IMG/VR virus record: IMGVR_UViG_3300022924_000011
Coordinates: 1 to 40,778 of that record
DNA: 40,778 nt
Reading direction: 5' to 3' (one strand)
DNA from: a virus
The position numbers and the translations under genes were made by a program. Position 1 is the first letter of the stretch. Each line of letters starts with the position of its first letter. The notes beneath the pieces are model-generated. The model had not been told where the DNA came from, ran no database searches, and worked only from the letters and a program-made list of their open reading frames with translations. Below, one piece after another: positions 31,320 through 38,048 of this stretch.

Positions 31320-32035
31320 TATTTTACATTTTTACGTTTTTGTTTCAAGTAATCTAAATAAGGCTTCATTTCTTCTTTTGATGACCAATCAGAAATTAAA
31401 TCTTCTAACATCTGCCTATCGATATTTTTACACATTTCATCAATTTCTTTTTTAGCTTTTTCGTCTTTTTCCTTTTGTGCTTTTTGTTGTCTTATTTTGG
31501 CGTAATATTTAGAAACTGCATCATCATCATCATTTTTTGCATTTAATTCTGATAATTCTTTTTTCTTTTGGCGTTCCATTTCTTCATATTTTTTATCCAA
31601 ATATTCAGGAAACCATTTTGTCATTACGTTTTGTCCGTCCAGCTTGTAATCTTTTCCATCGCCAATTATTCCCTGCCTAACTTGTTTAAGCATTAAAACA
31701 ACATCTTCAATGGTTTCATAAGGGTATTTTTCTACAATATCCGAAGCTAAAATAGCTGACTGTTGATTACTCAAAGATTTACCGAAATTAAAATGCAGGT
31801 TAAAACGATTCAAGAGAAAACAAATTGCAGTTATTGTAGGTATATCTCCTGCGTATCTTGATAGCTTTGAAAGTTTCAATCCGTCAATAGCGTTTTCAAT
31901 TTTAAGGTTCTTTTCAAAAACAAGAAGATCAACCTCATTGTTATCTGCCATACAACGCATTAACTGCATCGATTGCGGATTGCTTTTGTTCAGCATTTGT
32001 ATTGCCTGTTGATTTTGTATTTCCTGATTTTGCAT
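31319..32035 (-). CDS. Replication-module protein (DUF6633-like)
   Basis: Up to 238 aa. Helical core LSKLSRYAGDIPTITAICFL ... LSNQQSAILASDIVEKYPYE followed by LDGQNVMTKWFPEYLDKKYE and a long charged coiled-coil tail. Proteins like this lie next to initiators in Bacteroidota phages and may act as helicase loaders. The coordinates give the longest ATG frame, which overlaps the previous gene by 95 bases. Internal ATGs at 31996, 31969, 31960 or 31951 would reduce the overlap, and one of these is probably the true start. Confidence 0.65.
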   Translation of the reverse strand: MQNQEIQNQQAIQMLNKSNPQSMQLMRCMADNNEVDLLVFEKNLKIENAIDGLKLSKLSRYAGDIPTITAICFLLNRFNLHFNFGKSLSNQQSAILASDIVEKYPYETIEDVVLMLKQVRQGIIGDGKDYKLDGQNVMTKWFPEYLDKKYEEMERQKKKELSELNAKNDDDDAVSKYYAKIRQQKAQKEKDEKAKKEIDEMCKNIDRQMLEDLISDWSSKEEMKPYLDYLKQKRKNVK

Positions 32036-32672
32036 TGCTATCGTTTTTTATGTTATCAATCCAAGTGTATTTAAAACCGCTCCAACTGTTTGTTACAATT
32101 ATTTTTAGTACATCATTTATATTTGAAGGCCTTGTTTCTATTTCTTTTATAAATTGTTCAAAAGCCGTCTGCGTGTTTGTTGCTTTTTTATTTTTTCTGA
32201 TTAATAACCATTCTGAAACTAATTTTTCTTCAAAACCGTAATCGATCATTTTTTTCTTGAAACTAAATATATTTCTTTTTGTTTCTTTTTCTAAAAGAAT
32301 AACATTCACATTATCACTAACACTTACATTTACATTATCATTTACATTAACACTATCAGTTGAATTTCGTTCGTTTTCGTTAAACGAATTTGAACGCTCG
32401 TTGATTTTCGTTAAAGCTCTTTGCTCTGCTGATTTCTTACCAGCTTCACGTCTTTGCTCTAACTGATTTTCCCATTTATCCAAATCACGCTTTAAAGCAT
32501 TCTTTATATTAGCAAAAACCGCATTAATAACAAAGTCATCACTATTTGGGTTTTCGTCGTTTACGTAGGCGAAAATGTGCTTTATAAGCTTTCCAGCAAC
32601 TTCATTCGGCAAGTTATCGAATGTGTCTTTCCAGTCTGCATAAGCAATAAAAGATTTTTTACCTTGTGCCAT
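31941..32672 (-). CDS. Replication initiator-like protein (DUF6291-like N-terminus)
   Basis: 243 aa. N-terminus KSFIAYADWKDTFDNLPNEV...LIKHIFAYVNDENP is a DUF6291-type winged-helix-like domain. A low-complexity linker follows (SVNVNDNVNVSVSDNVNV, about 105-122). The C-terminal helical domain resembles primosomal tails (IVTNSWSGFKYTWIDNI). This two-domain shape fits phage replication initiators. The DNA for the linker holds repeats and a palindrome that may be the origin. Overlaps the HNH gene by 14 bases. Confidence 0.7.
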   Translation of the reverse strand: MAQGKKSFIAYADWKDTFDNLPNEVAGKLIKHIFAYVNDENPNSDDFVINAVFANIKNALKRDLDKWENQLEQRREAGKKSAEQRALTKINERSNSFNENERNSTDSVNVNDNVNVSVSDNVNVILLEKETKRNIFSFKKKMIDYGFEEKLVSEWLLIRKNKKATNTQTAFEQFIKEIETRPSNINDVLKIIVTNSWSGFKYTWIDNIKNDSNAKSGNTKSTGNTNAEQKQSAIDAVNALYGR

Positions 32673-33168
32673 TTCGATAGTCTTTAGTTTTTTTACCTTT
32701 GCTTGAATTGCATTTTTTGCAAAGAGGTTGTAAATTATCTATAATATTAAGACCCCCTACAGATACTGGAACTATATGATCTATGGATATATTATTTAGA
32801 GAACCACAACGCAAACATAATTTACCGTATAATTCAAAAATAATATTCCTTACTTCTGATTTACTGATATATTTAGATCCTTCAATTCTTTCTTTAGATT
32901 GCTGTTTTTTCTTTTTTTTATATTGTTCGTCAAGAAAAGAAATGTTTATATTTTTATCATTAATGCTGATTATCTTTTTAGAAACTAAAACATCGTAATG
33001 TTCCTGATCTATTTCTATAACCGCATCATCAATTGATATTTCGCAGTCTTTATTCCAATATAAACAGCACAGTCTTAAAAATCTTGCTTGTGTTATTTCA
33101 GGGCATCTTTGTATCTTGCCAATCATCCAATCACTTGGAGTGAATTTAAACCATTGTAGCTTATCCAT
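32659..33168 (-). CDS. Initiator N-domain fused to HNH endonuclease
   Basis: 169 aa. Residues 1-90 (WFKFTPSDWMIGKIQRCPEI...RFLRLCCLYWNKDCEISIDD) are of the type found at the N-terminus of phage replication initiators. Residues 115-160 form a full HNH nuclease: CLRCGS, SIDHIVPVSVGG (catalytic His), NLQPLCKKCNSSKGKK. The fusion could be a homing nuclease lodged in an initiator gene or a nicking initiator. Overlaps its neighbours by 8 and 14 bases. Confidence 0.75.
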   Translation of the reverse strand: MDKLQWFKFTPSDWMIGKIQRCPEITQARFLRLCCLYWNKDCEISIDDAVIEIDQEHYDVLVSKKIISINDKNINISFLDEQYKKKKKQQSKERIEGSKYISKSEVRNIIFELYGKLCLRCGSLNNISIDHIVPVSVGGLNIIDNLQPLCKKCNSSKGKKTKDYRNGTR

Positions 33169-33562
33169 TTGAAACCTCGCTTCCGTCCATTAAATCATAT
33201 AAAATAGAAATATCTATTTCTTTATGATTTTCTTTTATGTAATTTATTACAACGCCTAATTTTGTTTTGTTTCTTACACTGTTGACAGCTCTATTTGCTA
33301 CAGACTTTTTGTGTTTTGCAATTGCTAACTTATATCCAAGATCAACATATTTTTTAGAACCTGCTTTATTATTTGACTGTTCAAACAGAAGTTTTAAATA
33401 ATTTGACTCTGCCACCTCAACATTTGATAAAAGTATTTCTAACATACTTTCGTTTAACCTAAAATTTATAATTCCTGATATTTCTTGCACATCAAAATTA
33501 GGTCTTGTAATAATTTCTTTAGCTATATCCGTAGATACTTTTCTAATAATGTCTTTCATCAT
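33161..33562 (-). CDS. Hypothetical protein, first gene of the replication operon
   Basis: 133 aa, basic and helical (MMKDIIRKVSTDIAKEIITR... KHKKSVANRAVNSVRNKTKL). It follows a promoter and a structured leader, so it seems individually controlled. No family is certain. It may be a DNA-binding replication accessory protein (inference from charge and position). Confidence 0.6.
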   Translation of the reverse strand: MMKDIIRKVSTDIAKEIITRPNFDVQEISGIINFRLNESMLEILLSNVEVAESNYLKLLFEQSNNKAGSKKYVDLGYKLAIAKHKKSVANRAVNSVRNKTKLGVVINYIKENHKEIDISILYDLMDGSEVSNG

Positions 33563-33591
33563 TATTTTTTTTTAAGTTTTTAAAAACGAAA

Positions 33592-33684
33592 ACTCCCTAT
33601 TCGCTGGCTGATGTGGTACGCCTTAAAATAGAGAGTCTGTTAAATATCTTTAGTAGTTTAAATTCAGTACCACGTGAATTACTA
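33592..33684 (-). ncRNA. Structured leader RNA with terminator (attenuator or small RNA)
   Basis: Minus-strand RNA from about 33684. Segment A GUGGUAC (complement of 33667-33673) is complementary to segment A' GUACCAC (33613-33619). A' sits in the loop of a 10-bp hairpin formed by ACUCUCUAUU (33627-33636) and AAUAGGGAGU (33592-33601, one G-U pair), which is followed by UUUUCGUUUUU. So the leader can form a pseudoknot or switch between A:A' and the terminator. Transcription of the 133-aa gene, 30 bases further on, would depend on readthrough. It shares its topology with the element at 38.6 kb. Confidence 0.6.
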
Positions 33685-33690
33685 CATCAA

Positions 33691-33720
33691 CAAATTTACA
33701 ATAATATTCCGAACATACAA
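33691..33720 (-). promoter_or_regulatory. Promoter for the 33.6-kb leader and replication operon
   Basis: Minus strand: TTG (complement of 33718-33720), 19-nt spacer, TAAATTTG (complement of 33691-33698). Exact consensus, placed immediately after the stop of the HTH gene. Transcription should begin about 7 bases after the -7 box, so the RNA starts just before the first complementary segment. Confidence 0.75.
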
Positions 33721-33975
33721 CTAAACCATAAAATTTATTTTGCTTTCGTATATGTGGTAGGTTTGGGTTACGTAGATAACGTCAACACGCTTAACATCTA
33801 TTGAATTATTTCTTATCAAAATATATTCCAGCTCCGAAAAAAAACGTTGTCTTCTTTTAGCGGTTCTAATGCCTTTTACGCCCGTATTATTTATTCTTTG
33901 GTTTACGGCTTGCCTTGATATATTAAGCAACTCGCAAATATCATTTATGCTATATTTATATTTTTTTTCTTTCAT
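33721..33975 (-). CDS. Helix-turn-helix regulator
   Basis: 84 aa. Residues about 8-30 (YSINDICELLNISRQAVNQR) form a clear helix-turn-helix like those of MerR/excisionase-type small regulators. The next part (GIRTAKRRQRFFSELEYILI) is basic. It lies between a terminator upstream and a promoter-leader downstream, so it may control the early or replication operons. No ligand domain is present. Confidence 0.7.
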   Translation of the reverse strand: MKEKKYKYSINDICELLNISRQAVNQRINNTGVKGIRTAKRRQRFFSELEYILIRNNSIDVKRVDVIYVTQTYHIYESKINFMV

Positions 33976-33984
33976 AATTTAAAA

Positions 33985-34000
33985 CCCCCGATTTCGGGGG
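33985..34000 (-). terminator. Terminator after the SSB-like gene
   Basis: Minus strand stem CCCCCG / CGGGGG (complement of 33995-34000 and 33985-33990) with a 4-nt loop, followed by UUUUAAAUU. The U-tract is short, so some readthrough into the HTH gene is likely; no separate promoter for that gene was seen. Confidence 0.7.
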
Positions 34001-34014
34001 AATTATATTTAATA

Positions 34015-34311
34015 CTAAAAAGGAAGATCGTCTGCGTCTGGAATAGAATTATCATTTTCAGATAATGATTCGGGTTCTTTAAACTCGCTTATTTTTATAT
34101 TTCCGAAATAAATCTTTTCATCTTTAGTAGCTTCCTTAAAATTTGTTTGCAATGAAGCATCATTTCCATATTGGTCTTTTTCGTCATTTAACCAAACATT
34201 TATGTTTACATAAATTTTTCCATTCTGCGCTTTTGAAAATGCTTTGTTTCCTGCTTTTGCAAGTTCTAATAGTTTTGAGAAGTCAATGCTTCCGTAAAGT
34301 AATTTACTCAT
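34015..34311 (-). CDS. SSB-like protein with acidic DDLPF tip
   Basis: 98 aa. A short beta-rich core (GSIDFSKLLELAKAGNKAFS, then KIYVNINVWLNDEKDQYGND... IYFGNIKI) and an acidic tail ending DADDLPF. The tail copies the DDDIPF tip by which bacterial SSB recruits partner proteins. The core is shorter than a standard OB fold (about 110 aa), yet small phage SSBs of this form exist. It is adjacent to DUF1367 and ERF genes, which suits single-strand annealing recombination. Confidence 0.65.
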   Translation of the reverse strand: MSKLLYGSIDFSKLLELAKAGNKAFSKAQNGKIYVNINVWLNDEKDQYGNDASLQTNFKEATKDEKIYFGNIKISEFKEPESLSENDNSIPDADDLPF

Positions 34312-34330
34312 TTTTCTTATTTATTAATTG

Positions 34331-34744
34331 TTAAAAATACTGCTCAATATTCGATAATATATCTTCTTTTTCAAACTTAAAGTACTTCACGATTACATCG
34401 ATAACCCTATTATAAAGTTCTGAAAATTCTATTTCATCCATTGAAGCGAAAGATATGCTTTTGGCTTCTTTTAATTCCTCTCCGTGAAGTCCGTGACGTA
34501 TTTCGTAAAACCCTGCTTCAATAGTCAAATCGTTTCTTAAATGGTCTAAATTTGAATATTGTTCTTGGTTATCAAAAACCATATTAAGCAAAGCGAAAAA
34601 CTTTTTGTGGAAAAGGTAATTTCTTGGCTTTTTATAGATAAACACAAAAGGTTCGTTTAAGGCAATCTTTTTAGCTTTGTCATAGTCGGTATCATAAGCT
34701 GGCTTAAACGAACCCGATAATGTTTTAATTAAGGTTATTTCCAT
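34331..34744 (-). CDS. DUF1367-like protein
   Basis: 137 aa. PRNYLFHKKFFALLNMVFDN (about 40-59), LTIEAGFYE and SFASMDEIEFSELYNRVIDV match the DUF1367 pattern, a family found next to phage recombination genes with unknown exact role. Overlaps the 86-aa gene by 20 bases. Confidence 0.7.
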   Translation of the reverse strand: MEITLIKTLSGSFKPAYDTDYDKAKKIALNEPFVFIYKKPRNYLFHKKFFALLNMVFDNQEQYSNLDHLRNDLTIEAGFYEIRHGLHGEELKEAKSISFASMDEIEFSELYNRVIDVIVKYFKFEKEDILSNIEQYF

Positions 34745-34985
34745 CTTTTAAAGCTTCCTTACGTCTTAATTCCCGAAGTTGGTACTCACGTTCTTCTAAA
34801 AGTTTTTTAGCCTTCTTAGACTTTGAATATAAATCAGCAAACATTTCATCCTGCATATTTATTTTCCAGTCGTTTGTTTCGCGTGTTATATTTTTAGAAG
34901 TAAAAAAACGTTCTTTTATTTCTGACGGAACAAGTGCATATTCTTCTTCCGTCATTTTTATAAATACTTCTTTTGAGCCTTCCAT
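34725..34985 (-). CDS. Small charged helical protein
   Basis: 86 aa, with a C-terminal coiled coil (KSKKAKKLLEEREYQLRELR). It lies between ERF and DUF1367 genes. Function unknown; an accessory to recombination by context. Confidence 0.6.
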   Translation of the reverse strand: MEGSKEVFIKMTEEEYALVPSEIKERFFTSKNITRETNDWKINMQDEMFADLYSKSKKAKKLLEEREYQLRELRRKEALKDGNNLN

Positions 34986-34987
34986 AA

Positions 34988-35548
34988 TTATTTATTATTT
35001 AAAATTGATAATTGGTTTTCTAACTCTAAAATCTGTTCGGTTGTAGCTATAATGGTTTTATCTGAAATTCTTGATAATACGGCTTTAATTTGGCTTTGTG
35101 AACCGCTTAAACTCTTTAGGAAGTTTTCTGTTGTAAGTGTAATTACCTCTTTTGCCGGTTCTTGTTTTTTATGTGGTTGGATGGCTTTATTTCCGTCATC
35201 ATCTTCTGCTCCTACACCGCAAATTGATTGCAAACCGTAACGTCTTGCATAAGTTATTCCGCTACCTTGTGCCTGTGCATCATTTGGTTTTGAAAATAAT
35301 ATCTCAGTAAATCCTTCTAAACGCTCTCCACTTTCGTGAAGCAATACCGTATTAACAAAACTCTTACCGTCAATAAATACTGTTGGCTGTAATATTGCTA
35401 TTCCATTATTGTGTAAAGCTTCCAAAACAGCTTCTAAAACAGAATTTAAATCGGCGTATTTAGATTTAAAAAAAGGATTTGAATTTCCTTTCTTTGGCGT
35501 TCTCATTTCTGATTGCGATTTTATAAATGCTTTTGCTATTTCTGACAT
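34988..35548 (-). CDS. erf: ERF-family single-strand annealing protein
   Basis: 186 aa. The ERF core is clear: NSNPFFKSKYADLNSVLEAV (22-41), then GIAILQPTV, HESGERLEG and AQGSGITYARRYGLQSICGV with AEDDDGN. ERF proteins bind single-stranded DNA and anneal complementary strands, helping recombination and genome circularisation. The C-terminal part (about 130-186) is variable, as usual. It lies in the early operon with the SSB-like protein, which probably supplies the DNA substrate. Confidence 0.88.
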   Translation of the reverse strand: MSEIAKAFIKSQSEMRTPKKGNSNPFFKSKYADLNSVLEAVLEALHNNGIAILQPTVFIDGKSFVNTVLLHESGERLEGFTEILFSKPNDAQAQGSGITYARRYGLQSICGVGAEDDDGNKAIQPHKKQEPAKEVITLTTENFLKSLSGSQSQIKAVLSRISDKTIIATTEQILELENQLSILNNK

Positions 35549-35550
35549 AA

Positions 35551-35775
35551 CTAATATATTTTATTTAACTCGCTCAACGGTTTGTCGAAGCCTGGATTAA
35601 TAATTACCTTGATGTTCTCGGATTTTTTTGTGGTTGTTTCATACTCACGCTTTATTGAATTGTTTATTAAATCTATCCAGGCGTTGAATTTTTGTGATTC
35701 TTTTTGCAAAGGCGTTAGCTTTGTATTTGAAGCTATTGACCTTTTTTGCATTAGGTATATTTCTTGTGCTTTCAT
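35551..35775 (-). CDS. Small hypothetical protein upstream of ERF
   Basis: 74 aa, basic, helical (SIASNTKLTPLQKESQKFNA...). Begins 4 bases after the tiny membrane gene and ends 2 bases before ERF. Function unknown. Confidence 0.6.
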   Translation of the reverse strand: MKAQEIYLMQKRSIASNTKLTPLQKESQKFNAWIDLINNSIKREYETTTKKSENIKVIINPGFDKPLSELNKIY

Positions 35776-35779
35776 ATTT

Positions 35780-35890
35780 CTATTTATTAATAATTAATGC
35801 TATTCTAATAATTATACTGTCTATTATTTGTAAAATAACCATAGTTAAAACACCGAATAAAAAACCTAAAATAAAATCTTTTGTTTTCAT
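35780..35890 (-). CDS. Tiny single-helix membrane protein
   Basis: 36 aa (MKTKDFILGFLFGVLTMVIL...), one long hydrophobic helix with a Lys end. Its ATG overlaps the previous TGA (ATGA), and it fills the gap before the 74-aa gene. Too short for ordinary gene calling. Function unknown. Confidence 0.5.
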   Translation of the reverse strand: MKTKDFILGFLFGVLTMVILQIIDSIIIRIALIINK

Positions 35891-36162
35891 AACTTATTCA
35901 ATCTATGTGTTAATGTTGCTTTCAATTTTATGTATTCAATAACCGAATCGTTATCTTCATTTGCTGAAGCTATAAGCATAACTGATTCGTTAAATCTTCG
36001 CTCCATATTTTGCCAAAGATTCTTGATATTTTTTATTTCTTCAAGTTTGTTCTCGATCCAAATTTCTTGAGGTGAATAAATTTCTTCATCGAAAACCTCA
36101 ATATCTAATGCCGGGTGTGAAGTGTTTTCTAATCCTGTTGTTTTATCTTCGTAGCTGTTCAT
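35887..36162 (-). CDS. Hypothetical early protein
   Basis: 91 aa, acidic N-terminus and helical C-terminus (IKNIKNLWQNMERRFNESVM...). Overlaps both neighbours by 4 bases. No family recognised. Confidence 0.6.
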   Translation of the reverse strand: MNSYEDKTTGLENTSHPALDIEVFDEEIYSPQEIWIENKLEEIKNIKNLWQNMERRFNESVMLIASANEDNDSVIEYIKLKATLTHRLNKL

Positions 36163-36413
36163 AGTTTAATCGATTTAATGATTAAAGAAACTTGATTTAG
36201 CTTTTCAATAAGTTCATCAATTGATTTTGAAGTTTTACCCGACTGATTTACATATTTTCCTAAACAACCCTGAATAGTAGGATAATGCCATTCATCTGTT
36301 GATTTTACTTCTTTTTGTTTTTCTTCGTCGAATCTTACCGATTCAAATTCTAAAGTCCAATTATGGTTATCCGAAACCATTTTGTAATTTTCATCTAATT
36401 TAATTGTCGCCAT
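36159..36413 (-). CDS. Hypothetical early protein
   Basis: 84 aa. The N-terminal half is beta-rich with WTLEFESVRFDEEKQKEVKS and WHYPTIQGCLGKYVNQS, then a helix. This resembles a small family of phage proteins ('..W.L......D...K....T..WYYPTL..AL..Y') next to SSAP genes. Function unknown. Confidence 0.6.
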   Translation of the reverse strand: MATIKLDENYKMVSDNHNWTLEFESVRFDEEKQKEVKSTDEWHYPTIQGCLGKYVNQSGKTSKSIDELIEKLNQVSLIIKSIKL

Positions 36414-36415
36414 AA

Positions 36416-36664
36416 CTATCTAATTTTTAAAGTTCCTTTTACTTCCGAATCATAATCAATTCCTTCAAAATCTACGTACTTTAATCTCAATATTTTTCCG
36501 TAGAAATTAATCTTTTCTAAACCGTGTTTGCTGTTGTAATCTCGGCTTAATTTTGACTGCGTAATTTTAGCTTTCTTAATTTTTTCATTCTTAAGCATTT
36601 CCGATTGACTTTCAAACTCCTTGTCAACCCAATTTTGAAAAGTTGTTTTTTCTTCTTGTATCAT
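36416..36664 (-). CDS. First gene of the early recombination operon
   Basis: 82 aa, highly charged (MIQEEKTTFQNWVDKEFESQ... KIKKAKITQSKLSRDYNSK), with a possible short helix-turn-helix. It follows a near-consensus promoter by about 30 bases. Function unknown. Confidence 0.6.
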   Translation of the reverse strand: MIQEEKTTFQNWVDKEFESQSEMLKNEKIKKAKITQSKLSRDYNSKHGLEKINFYGKILRLKYVDFEGIDYDSEVKGTLKIR

Positions 36665-36694
36665 TTTTTATATTTTAATTATTAATTGATAATG

Positions 36695-36727
36695 CAAATA
36701 TATACATAATTGCATTTACGCATACAA
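36695..36727 (-). promoter_or_regulatory. Early-operon promoter with overlapping inverted repeats
   Basis: Minus strand: TTG (complement of 36725-36727), 22-nt spacer, TATATTTG (complement of 36695-36702). Two inverted repeats overlap it: TGCAA (36693-36697) / TTGCA (36710-36714), and ATAATTG (36706-36712) / CAATTAT (36725-36731), each with a 12-nt spacer. They would be natural operators for a repressor such as the HTH protein, but this is inferred. Confidence 0.6.
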
Positions 36728-36756
36728 TTATTTATGTTAAAGTTTTAAAAATAAGA

Positions 36757-36778
36757 AACCCACTCGTTAGAATGGGTT
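36757..36778 (-). terminator. Terminator after the u-spanin gene
   Basis: Minus strand 8-bp stem AACCCAUU / AGUGGGUU (one U-G pair), 6-nt loop, followed by a U-rich tract. Ends the spanin operon just before the promoter of the early operon. Its right arm (CGAGUGGG) resembles the right side of the 38.6-kb element. Confidence 0.75.
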
Positions 36779-36784
36779 GATTTG

Positions 36785-37312
36785 CTATGCTATGTACTTC
36801 CTATAAAGCCAATATCCTAAAGGAATAAGGAGCAGTAAAAGCCACCATAAACTAACTACTTCGGTTTGCTTTGACTTAGTTTTAATATTCGTTTCTTCTT
36901 TTTTGCGTATTGCTGATTCTAATTTGTGGTTTATATATTCTGTTTTATTTGCCGTTTCTTTTTTATCCGACTGAATATTTGATACTGACTTGTCAGATTT
37001 AGTTTTAGAAGTTACGTTTGCATTTTCCCAAACCGTTTTAGTCGTGTTTCCTTCTTTGGTTACGGTCTTTGTAACAGGTTTTAACGGATCGATTGCCTTT
37101 ACATCTTCTTCTACTTCTGAAATATCGCTGTTGATAGTTGTTTTATCGGTTGTAACGGATTCTTTTTTGTTTTCCGTGTTAGTAGATGTTTCTTCTTTTA
37201 CGACCGATGTAAGCTCTGATTTTGATTCTGTATTGTTTATTTCCGTGTTTACTTTCCGTGAAGCGCAGGAGCATAAAATAATAGCTGATAATAATAGTAT
37301 TGATTTTTTCAT
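36785..37312 (-). CDS. Unimolecular spanin (u-spanin)
   Basis: 175 aa. N-terminus is a lipoprotein signal (MKKSILLLSAIILCSC, lipid on Cys16, LCSC box). The last 22 residues (from SLWWLLLLLIPLGYWL) form one membrane helix with a positive end. Between them is a polar, Ser/Thr/Lys/Glu-rich span. A lipid anchor in the outer membrane and a helix in the inner membrane in one chain is the layout of u-spanins such as T1 gp11. They fuse the two membranes in the last step of lysis. The preceding 59-aa two-helix protein may be its holin. Confidence 0.75.
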   Translation of the reverse strand: MKKSILLLSAIILCSCASRKVNTEINNTESKSELTSVVKEETSTNTENKKESVTTDKTTINSDISEVEEDVKAIDPLKPVTKTVTKEGNTTKTVWENANVTSKTKSDKSVSNIQSDKKETANKTEYINHKLESAIRKKEETNIKTKSKQTEVVSLWWLLLLLIPLGYWLYRKYIA

Positions 37313-37324
37313 TTGTAATATTTT

Positions 37325-37504
37325 TTAATTAATTTCCATTTCTTCAAAAAACCAAACAAATACCCAATATGTAAAACATAAAATTTGTATAGAAATACAA
37401 AAAAAAGTGAACGTTTTATTGTCAGATATAGGATAATAAAATAATCCAAAAATCCAAAAACCTAAACACCATAAAATAGTTAGTAAATATTTTAATCTTT
37501 TCAT
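37325..37504 (-). CDS. Holin candidate upstream of the spanin
   Basis: 59 aa (MKRLKYLLTILWCLGFWIFG...) with two membrane helices (about 6-24 and 32-52), a basic N-terminus and an acidic end (EEMEIN). Its ATG overlaps the previous TGA (ATGA). Missed by common length limits. Size, topology and position directly before the spanin support a holin or antiholin. No homology was checked. Confidence 0.6.
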   Translation of the reverse strand: MKRLKYLLTILWCLGFWIFGLFYYPISDNKTFTFFCISIQILCFTYWVFVWFFEEMEIN

Positions 37505-37686
37505 AATGTTACGTATTCGTCTGTAAAATAAAATTGCCTAACTAAATCTGGTTTTCCTTGTCTTGGAGTTACTTTTAAAACTCTATGACCTCTGTAATAT
37601 CTTAATAAAGCATCTTGAAATGTTTTAGCGTAATTATCCCTTATAGATATTTCTTTTTTGTAGATGTTTTTTTTCTTTTTTTCCAT
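37501..37686 (-). CDS. Small basic protein
   Basis: 61 aa, very basic N-terminus (MEKKKKNIYKKE...), then DALLRYYRGHRVLKVTPRQG. Soluble. Function unknown. Overlaps the holin candidate by 4 bases. Confidence 0.55.
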   Translation of the reverse strand: MEKKKKNIYKKEISIRDNYAKTFQDALLRYYRGHRVLKVTPRQGKPDLVRQFYFTDEYVTL

Positions 37687-37687
37687 A

Positions 37688-37963
37688 TTATCTTTCTTCT
37701 ATTAATCTCCAATAACATTCGTTTATATCCCTTAATCTGTACCAATTCTTGTAGTGTTTTTCATAATGCTCTTCTTTTATCCACTTGAATCCATGTTCTG
37801 TTTCTTCGAATTGGGAATAATAATTCTTCCACTTTTTTAAAAGCCGTTTAAACTTTGTCACATACCTGGTTGCTTTTTTCTTGTCACTTGTAGCAAAAAT
37901 AATAGTTTCGTGGTAACTGTCATAAACACCCGAACTGTATGATACTAAATATAATTCTTTCAT
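37688..37963 (-). CDS. Hypothetical protein, first gene of the spanin operon
   Basis: 91 aa. N-terminus MKELYLVSYSSGVYDSYHET and Lys/Tyr/Trp-rich helices. It resembles small phage proteins of the type 'WlvS...G.YDs...i.vF.t...e.A..y'. An 86-base space upstream holds a weak hairpin and an imperfect promoter-like box. Function unknown. Confidence 0.6.
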   Translation of the reverse strand: MKELYLVSYSSGVYDSYHETIIFATSDKKKATRYVTKFKRLLKKWKNYYSQFEETEHGFKWIKEEHYEKHYKNWYRLRDINECYWRLIEER

Positions 37964-38048
37964 AATCCATTTATTAAGTTATACACAAATACTAATCCTT
38001 AAAATGAAAATACTATCTTCCAATAGTTAGATGCGTGGGTGTATTTAT

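Noticed and set aside
37964-38048. Promoter box TAGTATTTG before the spanin operon
   Set aside because: It has three instead of two bases between TA and TTTG and no TTG at the right distance, so it is too weak to list.
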